Shown: positions 15,508-24,310 of the stretch, piece after piece
Numbering within the stretch: position 1 is the first letter of the stretch
How the letters are laid out: each line of letters starts with the position of its first letter
Assembly (NCBI RefSeq): GCF_003172955.1
Contig: NZ_QGKR01000209.1
Location: 1-43,570, forward strand
Reading direction: 5' to 3'
Source: Micromonospora acroterricola
GTDB lineage: Bacteria > Actinomycetota > Actinomycetes > Mycobacteriales > Micromonosporaceae
DNA: 43,570 nucleotides
Notes under the pieces: model-generated
What the model was told of the DNA's origin: nothing
Databases searched by the model: none
What the model saw: the letters and a program-made list of their open reading frames with translations, nothing else
Position numbers and translations under genes: made by a program

Positions 15508-17193
15508 TCAGGTCAGGTCGGCGAGGGGTACGGGGGCCGCGCCAGCCCTGTCCCGGGGAGCCGGCAGGGTGGCGCTGGGCTGCTCGGCCGGCCACGGGAT
15601 CTCCGGTGCCCGGTGGAAGGCGATCCCGGCGGTGAGCCAGCGCGGGCCCTGACCGGCCAGCCGGTCGCGGAACCCGGCCCAGTCGTGCGTCGTCCGGGGC
15701 GACCAGCCCAGCTCGGCGATGGCGGGCAGCCGGGGCAGCAGCATGAACTCGATCTCGGCCAGCGAGGTGACCGACTCGGTCCAGAGCGGGGCCTCCACGC
15801 CGAGCACCGCCGCCTCCGGCACGCCCGCCACGTGTGACCCCGGATCCCACTCGTAGGCCCGGGGCACGTCGATCAGGCCCGCCCAGTCCTGCCCGAGCGG
15901 GGTGTCCGGGCTGTACTTCATGTCCAGGTAGGCGTGGTTGCCGGGGGAGAGGATCACTCGGGCGCCGCGGCGTACCGCTTCGGCCGTGGCCGGGTCCGCA
16001 CCGTCCGTGCCCCACCACTGGAGGACCCGCCCGTCGACGTGCGCGGCCGGCGCGATCTGGTGCCAGCCGACCAGCGTTTTGCCGGTGTCCGCGACGATCC
16101 GCTGCGTCCGCTCGACGAAACCGGTGTAGACCTCGCCCGTGACCTTGAACGCCTCGTCGCCGCCGATGTGCAGCCACGGCCCGGGAGTGAGCGCGGCCAG
16201 CTCGCCCAGTACGTCGGCGATGAAGTCGTACGTCCGGTCGTCGGCCGGGTCGACGTAGCTGAAGCCGACCTCGGTGCCGGTGTACGGCGGCGGCGCGACC
16301 TTGTCCGGTGCCAGCTCGGGGTACGCGACCAGCGCGGCGTTGGTGTGACCCGGCAGGTCGATCTCCGGCACCACGGTGACGTGCCGGGCGGCGGCGTACT
16401 CGACGATGCGGCGGTAGTCGGCCTTGGTGTAGTGCCCGCCGGGCCCCTCGCCGACCTCGGTGGTGCCGCCGACACCGGCCAGCCGGGGCCAGGAGTCGAC
16501 GGCGATCCGCCAGCCCTGGTCGTCGGTGAGGTGCAGGTGCAGGTGGTTGAGCTTGTAGCGGACCAGATGGTCGACCACGCGCAGCACGTCCTCGACGGCG
16601 AAGAAGTGCCGCGCCACGTCGAGCATCGCGCCCCGGTACGCGAAGCGCGGCTGGTCGACGATCGTGCCGCCGGGCACCACCCAGCGCTCACCGACCGGGA
16701 CCGGGCTCTCGATCGCCGGCGGAAGCAGTTGACGCAGGGTCTGTACGCCGTGGAAGAGGCCGGTGGCGGTGGACGCGGTGATGGTGACGCCGGCCCGGGT
16801 CACGGCGAGCCGGTACCCCTCCGCGCCCAGGTTGTCGTCGTCGGTGAGCGCCAGCGCGATGCCGCCGGACGGCGTCGGCCGGGCGGCGTCGGTCACCGGC
16901 AGGGGGTACCCGGTGGCGGGGCGCAGCAGCTCGGCGAGCTGGCTGGCGACCGCCAGCGCGGCCGGGTCGGCGCTCGCCACGACGACCGCGTCGGCCGGCA
17001 GCAGGAAGTCCTCGGCCGGGGCCGGCTCGACCTGCCCCGGTGCGGGCACGACGCCGGTCAGCCGGACCGGCGCCGGCGGGGCGAGCAGCTCGCTGGCGGT
17101 CTGCTCGGCCGTCCGGGCCAGCGTGGCCACGTCCGGCTCAACCGCCGACAGGGGGATCGACGGGGTGGGACCGGGGAGAGGGATTGTCGACAC
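15508..17193 (-). CDS. Beta-N-acetylhexosaminidase, GH20
   Basis: This 561-aa enzyme removes terminal N-acetylhexosamine (GlcNAc/GalNAc) from chito-oligosaccharides or glycoconjugates. The N-terminal GH20b domain (about residues 30-160) includes FHGVQTLRQLLP. The TIM barrel follows with FAYRGAMLDVARHFF, LNHLHLHLTDDQGWRI, VVPEIDLPGHTNAAL, and the catalytic Asp-Glu pair in HIGGDEAF near residue 342. WQWW-type substrate residues appear as VLQWWGTD and EAPLWTE. No signal peptide follows the GTG at 17193 (GGAG 9-12 bases upstream), so it may be cytosolic; an in-frame upstream extension does not supply a signal either. No DasR-like site was found near the start. Confidence 0.9.
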   Translation of the reverse strand: MSTIPLPGPTPSIPLSAVEPDVATLARTAEQTASELLAPPAPVRLTGVVPAPGQVEPAPAEDFLLPADAVVVASADPAALAVASQLAELLRPATGYPLPVTDAARPTPSGGIALALTDDDNLGAEGYRLAVTRAGVTITASTATGLFHGVQTLRQLLPPAIESPVPVGERWVVPGGTIVDQPRFAYRGAMLDVARHFFAVEDVLRVVDHLVRYKLNHLHLHLTDDQGWRIAVDSWPRLAGVGGTTEVGEGPGGHYTKADYRRIVEYAAARHVTVVPEIDLPGHTNAALVAYPELAPDKVAPPPYTGTEVGFSYVDPADDRTYDFIADVLGELAALTPGPWLHIGGDEAFKVTGEVYTGFVERTQRIVADTGKTLVGWHQIAPAAHVDGRVLQWWGTDGADPATAEAVRRGARVILSPGNHAYLDMKYSPDTPLGQDWAGLIDVPRAYEWDPGSHVAGVPEAAVLGVEAPLWTESVTSLAEIEFMLLPRLPAIAELGWSPRTTHDWAGFRDRLAGQGPRWLTAGIAFHRAPEIPWPAEQPSATLPAPRDRAGAAPVPLADLT

Positions 17194-17506
17194 GGCGGCG
17201 GCTCCGGGGGTGTATTCGCGTCGGTTATGGCAAAAGTGAGGTCCACCGGCTGGCGTTGCCGTCAAGGGTACGGCGGCAGGCCGGTATGCGTGATCGTGCG
17301 CGTGGAAGCGTTCCCAAAAACCGGTACGAACGCGGATAGTCGTGATAGCTGTGCCTATTGTCACCGAACGGTCCCAGGCCACCCGATGTTCGCTTAACCT
17401 TCGCCCACCGATCGGCGTCGACCCCGGGATTACCGGTGGTCCGTCCCGGGGTATGAGGAAACTGAACCTTCGTTAAGTGTCAATCCGGCGCGCGTGGGAG
17501 GCTCTG
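17194..17506. other. Divergent promoter region between GH20 and ppdK
   Basis: About 310 bases separate two divergent genes. It is somewhat less GC-rich around 17320-17370 and 17440-17480 than its flanks, as expected for promoters. I see no gene and no operator I can name. Confidence 0.6.
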
Positions 17507-20242
17507 GTGGCAGCGCAAGAGACCGTCGATCACAAGTACGTCTACGACTTCACCGAGGGCAACAAGGACCTCAAGGACCTGCTCGGCGGCAAGGGCGCGA
17601 ACCTCGCCGAGATGACCAACCTCGGCCTGCCGGTTCCGCCCGGCTTCACCATCACCACCGAGGCCTGCCAGGCGTACCTGGCGACCGGCCGCCAGCCGGA
17701 CGGGCTCGCCGGCCAGATCGAGGCGCACCTGGAGTCGCTGGAGCGCGCGATGGGCAAGCGCCTCGGCGACCCGCAGGACCCGCTGCTGGTCTCCGTGCGT
17801 TCCGGCGCCAAGTTCTCCATGCCCGGCATGATGGAGACCGTCCTCAACGTCGGTCTCAACGACCAGAGCGTGGAAGGCCTCGCACGACAGGCCGGCGGCT
17901 CGGCTGGCCAAGCCGCTTCCGGCGGCGCAGACCGGTTCGCCTGGGACTCCTACCGGCGACTCATCCAGATGTTCGGCAAGACCGTCTGCGAGGTGCCGGG
18001 CGAGGAGTTCGAGCACGCCCTCGACGACATCAAACGGGCCAAGGGCACCCACAACGACCTGGACCTGGACGCCGACGACCTGCGCAGGCTGGTCGACGGG
18101 TACAAGAAGATCTTCCTGAAGCACACCGGCCGCGAGTTCCCGCAGCAGCCGCGCGAACAGCTCGACCTGGCGATCCGGGCGGTCTTCGAGTCGTGGAACG
18201 CGGAGCGCGCGGTGCTCTACCGCCGCCAGGAGCGGATCCCGGCCGACCTCGGCACCGCGGTCAACGTGGTGACCATGGTCTTCGGCAACCTCGGCCCGGA
18301 TTCCGGCACCGGCGTCGCGTTCACCCGTGACCCGGCCAGCGGCGCGCAGGGCATCTACGGCGACTACCTGGCCAACGCCCAGGGCGAGGACGTGGTCGCC
18401 GGCATCCGCAACACGGTGCCGTTGCAGGAGCTGGAGCAGCTGGACAAGGCCTCCTACGACGAGCTGCTCTCGATCATGGCCCGGCTGGAGGAGCACTACA
18501 AGGACCTCTGCGACATCGAGTTCACCATCGAGCGCGGCAAGCTCTGGATGTTGCAGACCCGGGTCGGCAAGCGCACCGCCGCCGCCGCGTTCGTCATCGC
18601 CGGGCAGCTCGTCGACGAGGGCCTCATCGACCTGGACGAGGCGCTGCACCGGGTCAACGGCGCCCAGCTGGCCCAGCTGATGTTCCCCCGCTTCCAGCTC
18701 GACCACGACTTCCAGCCGGTCGCCAAGGGCATCGGCGCCTCACCCGGCGCCGCGTCCGGCACGGTGGTCTTCACCTCCGCCCGCGCCGTCGAGCTGGCCG
18801 CCGAGGGCAAGTCGGTGATCCTGGTCCGCCGGGAGACCAACCCGGACGACCTGAACGGCATGATCGCCGCCCAGGGCATCCTCACCTCGCGTGGCGGTAA
18901 GACCAGCCACGCCGCCGTGGTGGCCCGGGGGATGGGCAAGACCTGCGTCTCCGGCGCCGACGAGATCGACGTGAACGTGCCGGCGAAGCGGTTCACCGTC
19001 GCCGGGCAGACCGTCGTCGAGGGCGACGTCGTCTCCATCGACGGCACCACCGGCAAGGTCTACCTGGGCAGGGTGCCGGTCATGCCGTCGGAGGTGGTGC
19101 AGTACTTCGAGGGCAGCCTCGACCCGGCGCACATCGACAACGCGCTCGTCCGTGCCGTACACCGGATCATGACGCACGCCGACGGCAAGCGGCGGCTGGC
19201 GGTCCGCACGAACGCCGACACCGGCGCGGACGCGGCCCGCGCCCGGCGCTTCGGCGCCGAGGGCATCGGGCTGTGCCGCACCGAGCACATGTTCCTCGGC
19301 GACCGGCGCGAGCTGGTCGAGCGGCTGATCCTGGCCCGGGCCGAGGGCGAGCGGGAGGCGGCGCTGGCGGCCCTGCTGCCGTTGCAGCGGGCCGACTTCG
19401 AGGAGATCTTCCGCGAGATGGACGGCCTGCCCGTCACCGTCCGGCTGATCGACCCGCCGCTGCACGAGTTCCTGCCGCCGCTGGAGCAGCTCGCCGTCAA
19501 CGTGGCGGTCGCCCAGGAGCGCGGCGAGGACGTGGCCAAGGAGGAGGCGCTGCTCGCCGCCGTCCGGCGGATGCACGAGGAGAACCCGATGCTCGGGCTG
19601 CGGGGCGTCCGCCTCGGCCTGGTCATCCCCGGCCTCTTCGCGATGCAGGTCCGGGCCATCGCCGAGGCGGCCGTCACCTGCGCCCGTGCAGGCGGGACAG
19701 CCAAGCCGGAGATCATGGTGCCACTGGTCGGCGCCGTGCAGGAGCTGGAGACGGTCCGCGCCGAGGCCGAAAAGATCATCGCCGAGGTGGTCGGGGACAG
19801 CGGCGTCGAGGTGCTGATCGGCACCATGATCGAGGTGCCCCGGGCGGCGCTGACCGCCGGGCAGATCGCCGAGGCGGCGGAGTTCTTCTCCTTCGGCACC
19901 AACGACCTGACCCAGATGGGCTGGGGCTTCTCCCGCGACGACGTCGAGGGCGCGTTCTTCTGGCGCTACCTGGAGCTGGGCATCTTCGGCATCTCGCCGT
20001 TCGAGTCGATCGACCGTGACGGCGTCGGCCGGCTGGTGCGGATCGCCGCCGAGGAGGGCCGGGCCGCCCGGCCCGGGCTGAAGCTCGGTATCTGCGGTGA
20101 GCACGGCGGCGACCCGGACTCGGTGCACTTCTTCCACGAGGTCGGCCTGGACTACGTCTCCTGCTCACCGTTCCGGGTGCCGGTGGCCCGGCTGGAGGCC
20201 GGCCGCGCGGTCATCGAGACCGACGGCTCGGACAGCCGCTGA
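17507..20242 (+). CDS. ppdK: Pyruvate, phosphate dikinase
   Basis: This 911-aa enzyme interconverts pyruvate + ATP + Pi and phosphoenolpyruvate + AMP + PPi, a reversible link between glycolysis and gluconeogenesis. Domains in order: ATP-grasp nucleotide-binding N-domain (LLGGKGANLAEMTNLGLPVPPGFTI; VSVRSGAKFSMPGMMETVLN; LWMLQTRVGKRTA), central phosphohistidine domain with the catalytic His468 in SRGGKTSHAAVVARGMGK, and C-terminal PEP/pyruvate-binding TIM barrel (GIGLCRTEHMF, NDLTQMGWGFSRDD, LGICGEHGGDP). Length is slightly above the usual 875-880 owing to a short Gly/Ala insert near residues 128-145. The start is GTG at 17507 with GGGAGG 5 bases upstream. A perfect 17-bp terminator hairpin follows. 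Confidence 0.97.
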   Translation: MAAQETVDHKYVYDFTEGNKDLKDLLGGKGANLAEMTNLGLPVPPGFTITTEACQAYLATGRQPDGLAGQIEAHLESLERAMGKRLGDPQDPLLVSVRSGAKFSMPGMMETVLNVGLNDQSVEGLARQAGGSAGQAASGGADRFAWDSYRRLIQMFGKTVCEVPGEEFEHALDDIKRAKGTHNDLDLDADDLRRLVDGYKKIFLKHTGREFPQQPREQLDLAIRAVFESWNAERAVLYRRQERIPADLGTAVNVVTMVFGNLGPDSGTGVAFTRDPASGAQGIYGDYLANAQGEDVVAGIRNTVPLQELEQLDKASYDELLSIMARLEEHYKDLCDIEFTIERGKLWMLQTRVGKRTAAAAFVIAGQLVDEGLIDLDEALHRVNGAQLAQLMFPRFQLDHDFQPVAKGIGASPGAASGTVVFTSARAVELAAEGKSVILVRRETNPDDLNGMIAAQGILTSRGGKTSHAAVVARGMGKTCVSGADEIDVNVPAKRFTVAGQTVVEGDVVSIDGTTGKVYLGRVPVMPSEVVQYFEGSLDPAHIDNALVRAVHRIMTHADGKRRLAVRTNADTGADAARARRFGAEGIGLCRTEHMFLGDRRELVERLILARAEGEREAALAALLPLQRADFEEIFREMDGLPVTVRLIDPPLHEFLPPLEQLAVNVAVAQERGEDVAKEEALLAAVRRMHEENPMLGLRGVRLGLVIPGLFAMQVRAIAEAAVTCARAGGTAKPEIMVPLVGAVQELETVRAEAEKIIAEVVGDSGVEVLIGTMIEVPRAALTAGQIAEAAEFFSFGTNDLTQMGWGFSRDDVEGAFFWRYLELGIFGISPFESIDRDGVGRLVRIAAEEGRAARPGLKLGICGEHGGDPDSVHFFHEVGLDYVSCSPFRVPVARLEAGRAVIETDGSDSR

Positions 20243-20248
20243 CGCGGA

Positions 20249-20285
20249 GCCGGCGACGGCCCCGGGCTCCGGGGCCGTCGCCGGC
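20249..20285 (+). terminator. ppdK terminator
   Basis: Bases 20249-20265 and 20269-20285 form a perfect 17-bp GC-rich stem with a 3-base loop, 6 bases past the ppdK stop. There is no T-tract. Confidence 0.9.
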
Positions 20286-20481
20286 GCATGCTCAGACCGG
20301 CGGCCGACGCCAGGTGGGGAGTCCGTAACTCTCGGCAATCTGCTGGCAACTCCAGGTCGGTCCGCGGTTGCGCACCCATGGGCGGGGCGTCGCGGGCAGG
20401 CCGGGTGGCTCCGTCGGGCGTAATCTTGGCTCGCCCGCGCAGCCCCGGTTGCGCACGCCGTCGAGGGGGAAGGGTGATTGC

Positions 20482-20832
20482 ATGACCAGCGTCTGGGAGA
20501 GCCTGACCGTCGACGCCCGCGATCCGGCCCGACTGGCCCGCTGGTGGGCCGAGGCGCTCGGCTATCAGATCGTCATTGAGAAGCCGGACGAGGTGGAGAT
20601 CCGCCAGTCCGCCGACCGGCTCCCCGGCCTGGTGTTCGTGCCGGTGACCGACGGCAAGGAGCGGAAGAACCGGCTGCACCTGGACCTGCGCCCCGCCGAC
20701 CAAGAGGCTGAGGTCGAGAGGCTGGTCGACATGGGCGCCCGGCACGTCGACATCGGCCAGGGCGACGTGGAGTGGACGGTGCTGGCCGACCCGGAGGGCA
20801 ACGAGTTCTGCGTCTTGCGGCAGAAGGCCTAG
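20482..20832 (+). CDS. VOC/glyoxalase-like domain protein
   Basis: This 116-aa single-domain protein of the vicinal-oxygen-chelate fold has WESLTVDARDPARLARWWAEALGYQI at its start and DPEGNEFCVL at its end, both signatures of the Glyoxalase_6 group common in actinobacteria. A Glu in GNEFC occupies the usual metal-ligand position; the matching N-terminal His is replaced (SLTVDA), so classical glyoxalase I activity is doubtful. GGGGGAAGGG lies upstream of the ATG at 20482. It sits 12 bases before dgt and may be co-transcribed with it. Substrate unknown. Confidence 0.8.
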   Translation: MTSVWESLTVDARDPARLARWWAEALGYQIVIEKPDEVEIRQSADRLPGLVFVPVTDGKERKNRLHLDLRPADQEAEVERLVDMGARHVDIGQGDVEWTVLADPEGNEFCVLRQKA

Positions 20833-20844
20833 GCCGGTGACCGG

Positions 20845-22113
20845 TTGACGGCAGCGCCGTCCGCCCCGGCGGACGCCCGGCTGGTCGAGGAGGCTCCCAA
20901 GGACACCGGCCACCGCCGGTCGCCGTACGAGCGCGACCGCGCCCGGGTGCTGCACTCGGCGGCGTTTCGCCGGCTGGCCACCAAGACCCAGGTGCACACC
21001 GCCGGCACCGACGACTTCCTGCGTACGCGGCTGACCCACTCGTTGGAGGTCGCCCAGATCGCCCGGGAGATGGGTGCCTGGTTGGGCTGCGACCCGGACG
21101 TGGTGGACGTCGCCGGGCTCGCGCACGACCTCGGGCACCCGCCGTTCGGGCACAACGGCGAGGCGGCCCTGGATCTGCTCGCCACACCCTGCGGCGGTTT
21201 CGAGGGCAACGCCCAGACGCTGCGGGTGCTGACCCGGCTGGAGGCGAAGGTGTTCGCCCCGTCCGGCTCGTCCGCCGGGCTGAACCTCACTCGGGCCTCG
21301 CTCGACGCCATCGGCAAGTACCCCTGGCCGCGTCGCCCCGGGCAGCGGAAGTTCGGGGTGTACGCCGACGACGTGCCCGTCTTCGGCTGGATCCGGGCCG
21401 GCGCGCCGGGCGACCGGCGCTGCCTCGAGGCGCAGGTGATGGACTGGGCCGACGACGTCGCGTACTCGGTGCACGACGTGGAGGACGGCATCCACGGCGG
21501 GTACGTCACGCTGCGCCCGCTGCTCGCCGACGCCGACGAGCGGGCGGCCCTCTGCGCGGACGTGGCCGCCACCTACTCCGGGGAGTCCCCGGTCGACCTG
21601 GCCGAGGTGCTGGTGGATCTGCTGGCCGACCCGCTGCTCGCCCCGCTCGCCGGGTACGACGGCAGCCACCGCGCGCAGGCCGCCCTGAAGGCCACCACCA
21701 GCGGGTTGACCGGTCGGTTCGTCTCCGCGGCGGTGGCCGCCACCGAGGAGCGGTTCGGCCCCGGCCCGCACCGCCGCTACGCCGCCGACCTGGTGGTGCC
21801 ACGGCGGGTCCGCGCTCAGTGCGCGCTGCTCAAGGGCATCGCGCTGCGCTACGTGATGCGTCGCCCGGGCTTCCGGGGCCGCTACGAGCGGCAGCGGGTG
21901 ATGCTGGCCGAGCTGGTGGCCGCGCTGGTCGCGCGGGCGCCGGACGGGCTCGATCCGGTCTTCGCCCCGCTGTGGCGGGCCGCGCCGGACGACGCCGCAC
22001 GGCTGCGGGTGGTGATCGACCAGGTCGCCTCGCTCACCGACCCGGCGGCGGTGACCTGGCACACCCGTCTGGTCAACGGCACCGCACCGCCGGTGGGCGA
22101 CGGCCGAGATTAG
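20845..22113 (+). CDS. dgt: Deoxyguanosinetriphosphate triphosphohydrolase-like protein
   Basis: This 422-aa HD-domain phosphohydrolase converts dNTPs to deoxynucleosides and triphosphate, controlling the dNTP pool. Metal-binding motifs are H in [15 protein letters not shown] near residue 70, HD in [19 protein letters not shown] near 93-110 and D in [17 protein letters not shown] near 200. The start is TTG at 20845 with GGTGA upstream, and only two short steps separate it from the VOC gene. A GTG at 20837 is out of frame. The stop codon TAG is part of the iron box that controls the next gene. Conserved neighbour of dnaG in many actinobacteria, as here. Confidence 0.9.
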   Translation: MTAAPSAPADARLVEEAPKDTGHRRSPYERDRARVLHSAAFRRLATKTQVHTAGTDDFLRTRLTHSLEVAQIAREMGAWLGCDPDVVDVAGLAHDLGHPPFGHNGEAALDLLATPCGGFEGNAQTLRVLTRLEAKVFAPSGSSAGLNLTRASLDAIGKYPWPRRPGQRKFGVYADDVPVFGWIRAGAPGDRRCLEAQVMDWADDVAYSVHDVEDGIHGGYVTLRPLLADADERAALCADVAATYSGESPVDLAEVLVDLLADPLLAPLAGYDGSHRAQAALKATTSGLTGRFVSAAVAATEERFGPGPHRRYAADLVVPRRVRAQCALLKGIALRYVMRRPGFRGRYERQRVMLAELVAALVARAPDGLDPVFAPLWRAAPDDAARLRVVIDQVASLTDPAAVTWHTRLVNGTAPPVGDGRD

Positions 22114-22123
22114 GCTAGCCTAA
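22110..22123 (+). promoter_or_regulatory. DtxR/IdeR-type iron box
   Basis: TTAGGCTAGCCTAA is a perfect 14-bp palindrome and matches the core of the actinobacterial iron box (TTAGGTTAGGCTAACCTAA-type). It overlaps the dgt stop codon and contains TAGCCT (22116-22121), which ends 7 bases before the next ATG. An iron-loaded DtxR-family repressor here would block the -10. Confidence 0.85.
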
Positions 22124-22128
22124 GTGGC

Positions 22129-22959
22129 ATGACGGAACGCCCCAGGAACGTCACCTCGGTCCGGGTGCTGCGCACCGAACGGCCCACCCCGCACCTGATC
22201 CGGCTCGTCCTCGGCGGGGACGGGTTGGCCGACCTGCCGGTGGGCGAGTTCACCGACCACTACATCAAGCTGGTCTTCCCGCAGCCCGGCGTGGCGTACC
22301 CGCAGCCGCTGGACCTCGCCGCGATCCGGCGGGACCTGCCCCGGGAGCAGTGGCCCCGGCTGCGCGCGTACACGGTGCGACGGTGGGACCCGCTGGCCGA
22401 GGAGCTGACCGTCGACGTGGTGCACCACGGCGACGAGGGGCTGGCCGGGCCCTGGGCGGCCGCGCTGCGCCCCGGCGACCCGGTGCACTTCGTGGGTCCC
22501 GGCGGGGCGTACGCCCCGAGCCCGGACGCCGACTGGCACCTGCTGGTCGGCGACGAGAGCGCGTTGCCGGCGATCGCCGCGGCCCTGGAACGGCTGCCGC
22601 TGGGCGCCCCGGCCCGGGTCTTCGTGGAGATCGCCGACCGGGCGGAGGAGCAGAAGCTGCTCAGCCCGGGTGCGGTCGAGTTCACCTGGCTGCACCGGGG
22701 GGAGCGTCCCGTGGGCGCCGCCCTGGTGGCGGCCGTTCGGGAGCTGGAGTTCCCGCCGGGCCAGGTGCACGCCTTCGTCCACGGTGAGGCGACCTTCGTC
22801 CGGGAGCTGCGCCGGCTGCTGCGCGTCGAGCGCGGCGTGCCCGCCGGCCAGCTCTCCATCTCCGGCTACTGGCGGCGCGGCATGGACGACGAGGGCTGGC
22901 GCTCGACCAAGGCCGACTGGAACCGGCAGGTGGCGGCCGAGGAGACCACGGCAGCCTGA
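22129..22959 (+). CDS. Siderophore-interacting protein (ferric-siderophore reductase)
   Basis: This 276-aa flavin/NAD(P)H reductase of the SIP family releases iron from imported ferric siderophores by reduction. The N-terminal FAD domain has HLIRLVLGGDGL, DHYIKLVFPQPG and RAYTVRRWD near residues 78-86 (flavin-binding RxYT). The C-terminal part has HLLVGDESALPAIAAALERL near 137-156 and AFVHGEATFVRELRRLL near 214, ending ISGYWRRGMDDEGW, a SIP family hallmark. The ATG at 22129 has no clear Shine-Dalgarno and sits 7 bases after TAGCCT within the iron box. It is therefore expected to be induced in iron starvation. No siderophore biosynthesis or uptake genes are adjacent. Confidence 0.92.
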   Translation: MTERPRNVTSVRVLRTERPTPHLIRLVLGGDGLADLPVGEFTDHYIKLVFPQPGVAYPQPLDLAAIRRDLPREQWPRLRAYTVRRWDPLAEELTVDVVHHGDEGLAGPWAAALRPGDPVHFVGPGGAYAPSPDADWHLLVGDESALPAIAAALERLPLGAPARVFVEIADRAEEQKLLSPGAVEFTWLHRGERPVGAALVAAVRELEFPPGQVHAFVHGEATFVRELRRLLRVERGVPAGQLSISGYWRRGMDDEGWRSTKADWNRQVAAEETTAA

Positions 22960-22966
22960 GCAGCGG

Positions 22967-24175
22967 TCAGCCGTCGGACTGCTGATCCCACTCCTCGCGG
23001 ACCGCGGCGAGTCGCCGGTTGAGCAGCACCGCGTACGCGACGACCGACGCGGCGAGCAGGACCAGCAGCAGCCGCGGCCCGCGTACCGTCGCGGCGACCA
23101 GGCCGACCGAGGCGACCCCGAAGCCGGTGACCGCCAGCCGTGCCCTGGTCGGTCGGGTCGACAGCGCGAACAGGCCGAGCCCGCACAGCGTCCAGACCAT
23201 CACCGAGGCGGCCAGCACCAGCCGCAGCTCCAGCGGCAGACGGGTCGCGCCGGCGTCGACCAGCCGGACCGTCTCCCCGAGCGACCAACCGAGCAGCAAC
23301 AGCCCACCGCCCAACGGGATGTGCAGATAGGTGTACGCCTGTCCGGCGCGCAGCCGGGTCACCGCCAGGCCGGTGGTGACGAAGGTGGTGTAGACCCACC
23401 AGACGGCGGCCGGTACCACGAAGGCCAACCCGGCGTTGATGATCATGTGGGGTCGGGGGTGGTCCGGCACCGCGAAGAGCAGGCTGGCCAGCGCGCTGCC
23501 CAGCACGATGATGGTGAACTGCCCGACTCGTTCCGGCAGGTGCCGGCTGTCCACCGGCCACTGCTCGAGCCGGCGTCGGCCGACCCACGGCGTGGCCAGC
23601 TCGACGACCATCGCGACGATCCACAGCACCGGGCGCAGCGTGGTCGGCACGGCCAGCGAGACCAGCCAGATCAGCCAGCCCAGCCCGAAGCCGATCAGGT
23701 AGACCGACGTCACCGTGCGGGCCGTCGGGCTGGTCGGCCGGGCCCGCACGTACAGCAGGAGCAGTACGCCCCGGACGATCAGGTACCCGACCGGCAGCAG
23801 CGCGCTCTCCGGCACCTCGTCCACGCCGAGCGTCATCGCGCCCGCGCCGACCAGCGCGACCAGCACCAGCAGCCGGTGCGGCAGGTCGTCCGGGTGGAAC
23901 CGGGTGTCGTAGTAGACCTGCCCCATCCAGGCCCACTGGACCACCAGGAAGAGCCCGCTCACGGCCAGCATGGCGTTGAGCGACGGGGTCGGGTCGGTGC
24001 CCAGCCGGGCCACCACCGCCGCCAGCGCGTACACGAAGATGACGTCCAGGAAGAGTTCCAGCCAGGTGGCGTGCCGATGCCCGGCCTCGTCGGTCAGCGG
24101 GGCGGGACCGCGCACACCCAGCCGCCCGGCCAGCCATCCCGGGAAGCGGGCGCCGACGGTCCGTCCCCTCCGCAT
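22967..24175 (-). CDS. Low temperature requirement A (LtrA) family membrane protein
   Basis: This 402-aa polytopic protein has about ten to eleven hydrophobic segments. The family start [20 protein letters not shown] (near residues 31-50) follows a short basic cytoplasmic leader ([20 protein letters not shown]), and a second conserved part is [20 protein letters not shown] near 208-227. LtrA proteins were named from a Listeria cold-growth mutant; biochemical function is unknown. The ATG at 24175 is chosen because longer frames run into the dnaG leader. It is convergent with the siderophore-interacting gene (7-base gap) and divergent from dnaG. Confidence 0.87.
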   Translation of the reverse strand: MRRGRTVGARFPGWLAGRLGVRGPAPLTDEAGHRHATWLELFLDVIFVYALAAVVARLGTDPTPSLNAMLAVSGLFLVVQWAWMGQVYYDTRFHPDDLPHRLLVLVALVGAGAMTLGVDEVPESALLPVGYLIVRGVLLLLYVRARPTSPTARTVTSVYLIGFGLGWLIWLVSLAVPTTLRPVLWIVAMVVELATPWVGRRRLEQWPVDSRHLPERVGQFTIIVLGSALASLLFAVPDHPRPHMIINAGLAFVVPAAVWWVYTTFVTTGLAVTRLRAGQAYTYLHIPLGGGLLLLGWSLGETVRLVDAGATRLPLELRLVLAASVMVWTLCGLGLFALSTRPTRARLAVTGFGVASVGLVAATVRGPRLLLVLLAASVVAYAVLLNRRLAAVREEWDQQSDG

Positions 24176-24310
24176 CTGGTCATGATCCCCGCGCGGCCCC
24201 GGCTCGGGGTGGGAACCGGCGAGCCGGCAGCGGCGGCCGCCACACCGGGCGTGCCCCGGCCGGCGTGCCGCCGGTCCGGCAGGGCAGGATGTACGGCGAG
24301 GGGGTGGCGC

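Noticed and set aside
17194..17260. DasR-type (dre) operator before the GH20 hexosaminidase
   Set aside because: I looked for the TGGTCTAGACCA-type palindrome and found nothing close.
20292..20483. Small minus-strand frame ending WSCQQIAESYGLPTWRRPPV, with two CGGTTGCGCAC repeats (20365 and 20446)
   Set aside because: The end looks faintly HTH-like, but there is no ribosome site, the N-terminus is low-complexity, and it lies in the leader of the VOC gene. The 11-bp repeats alone are not enough to call an operator.
22670..24310. In-frame plus-strand extension upstream of dnaG
   Set aside because: It is antisense to ltrA, Gln/Arg/Pro-rich, and the dnaG ATG at 24311 has a ribosome site and matches the normal DnaG N-terminus.
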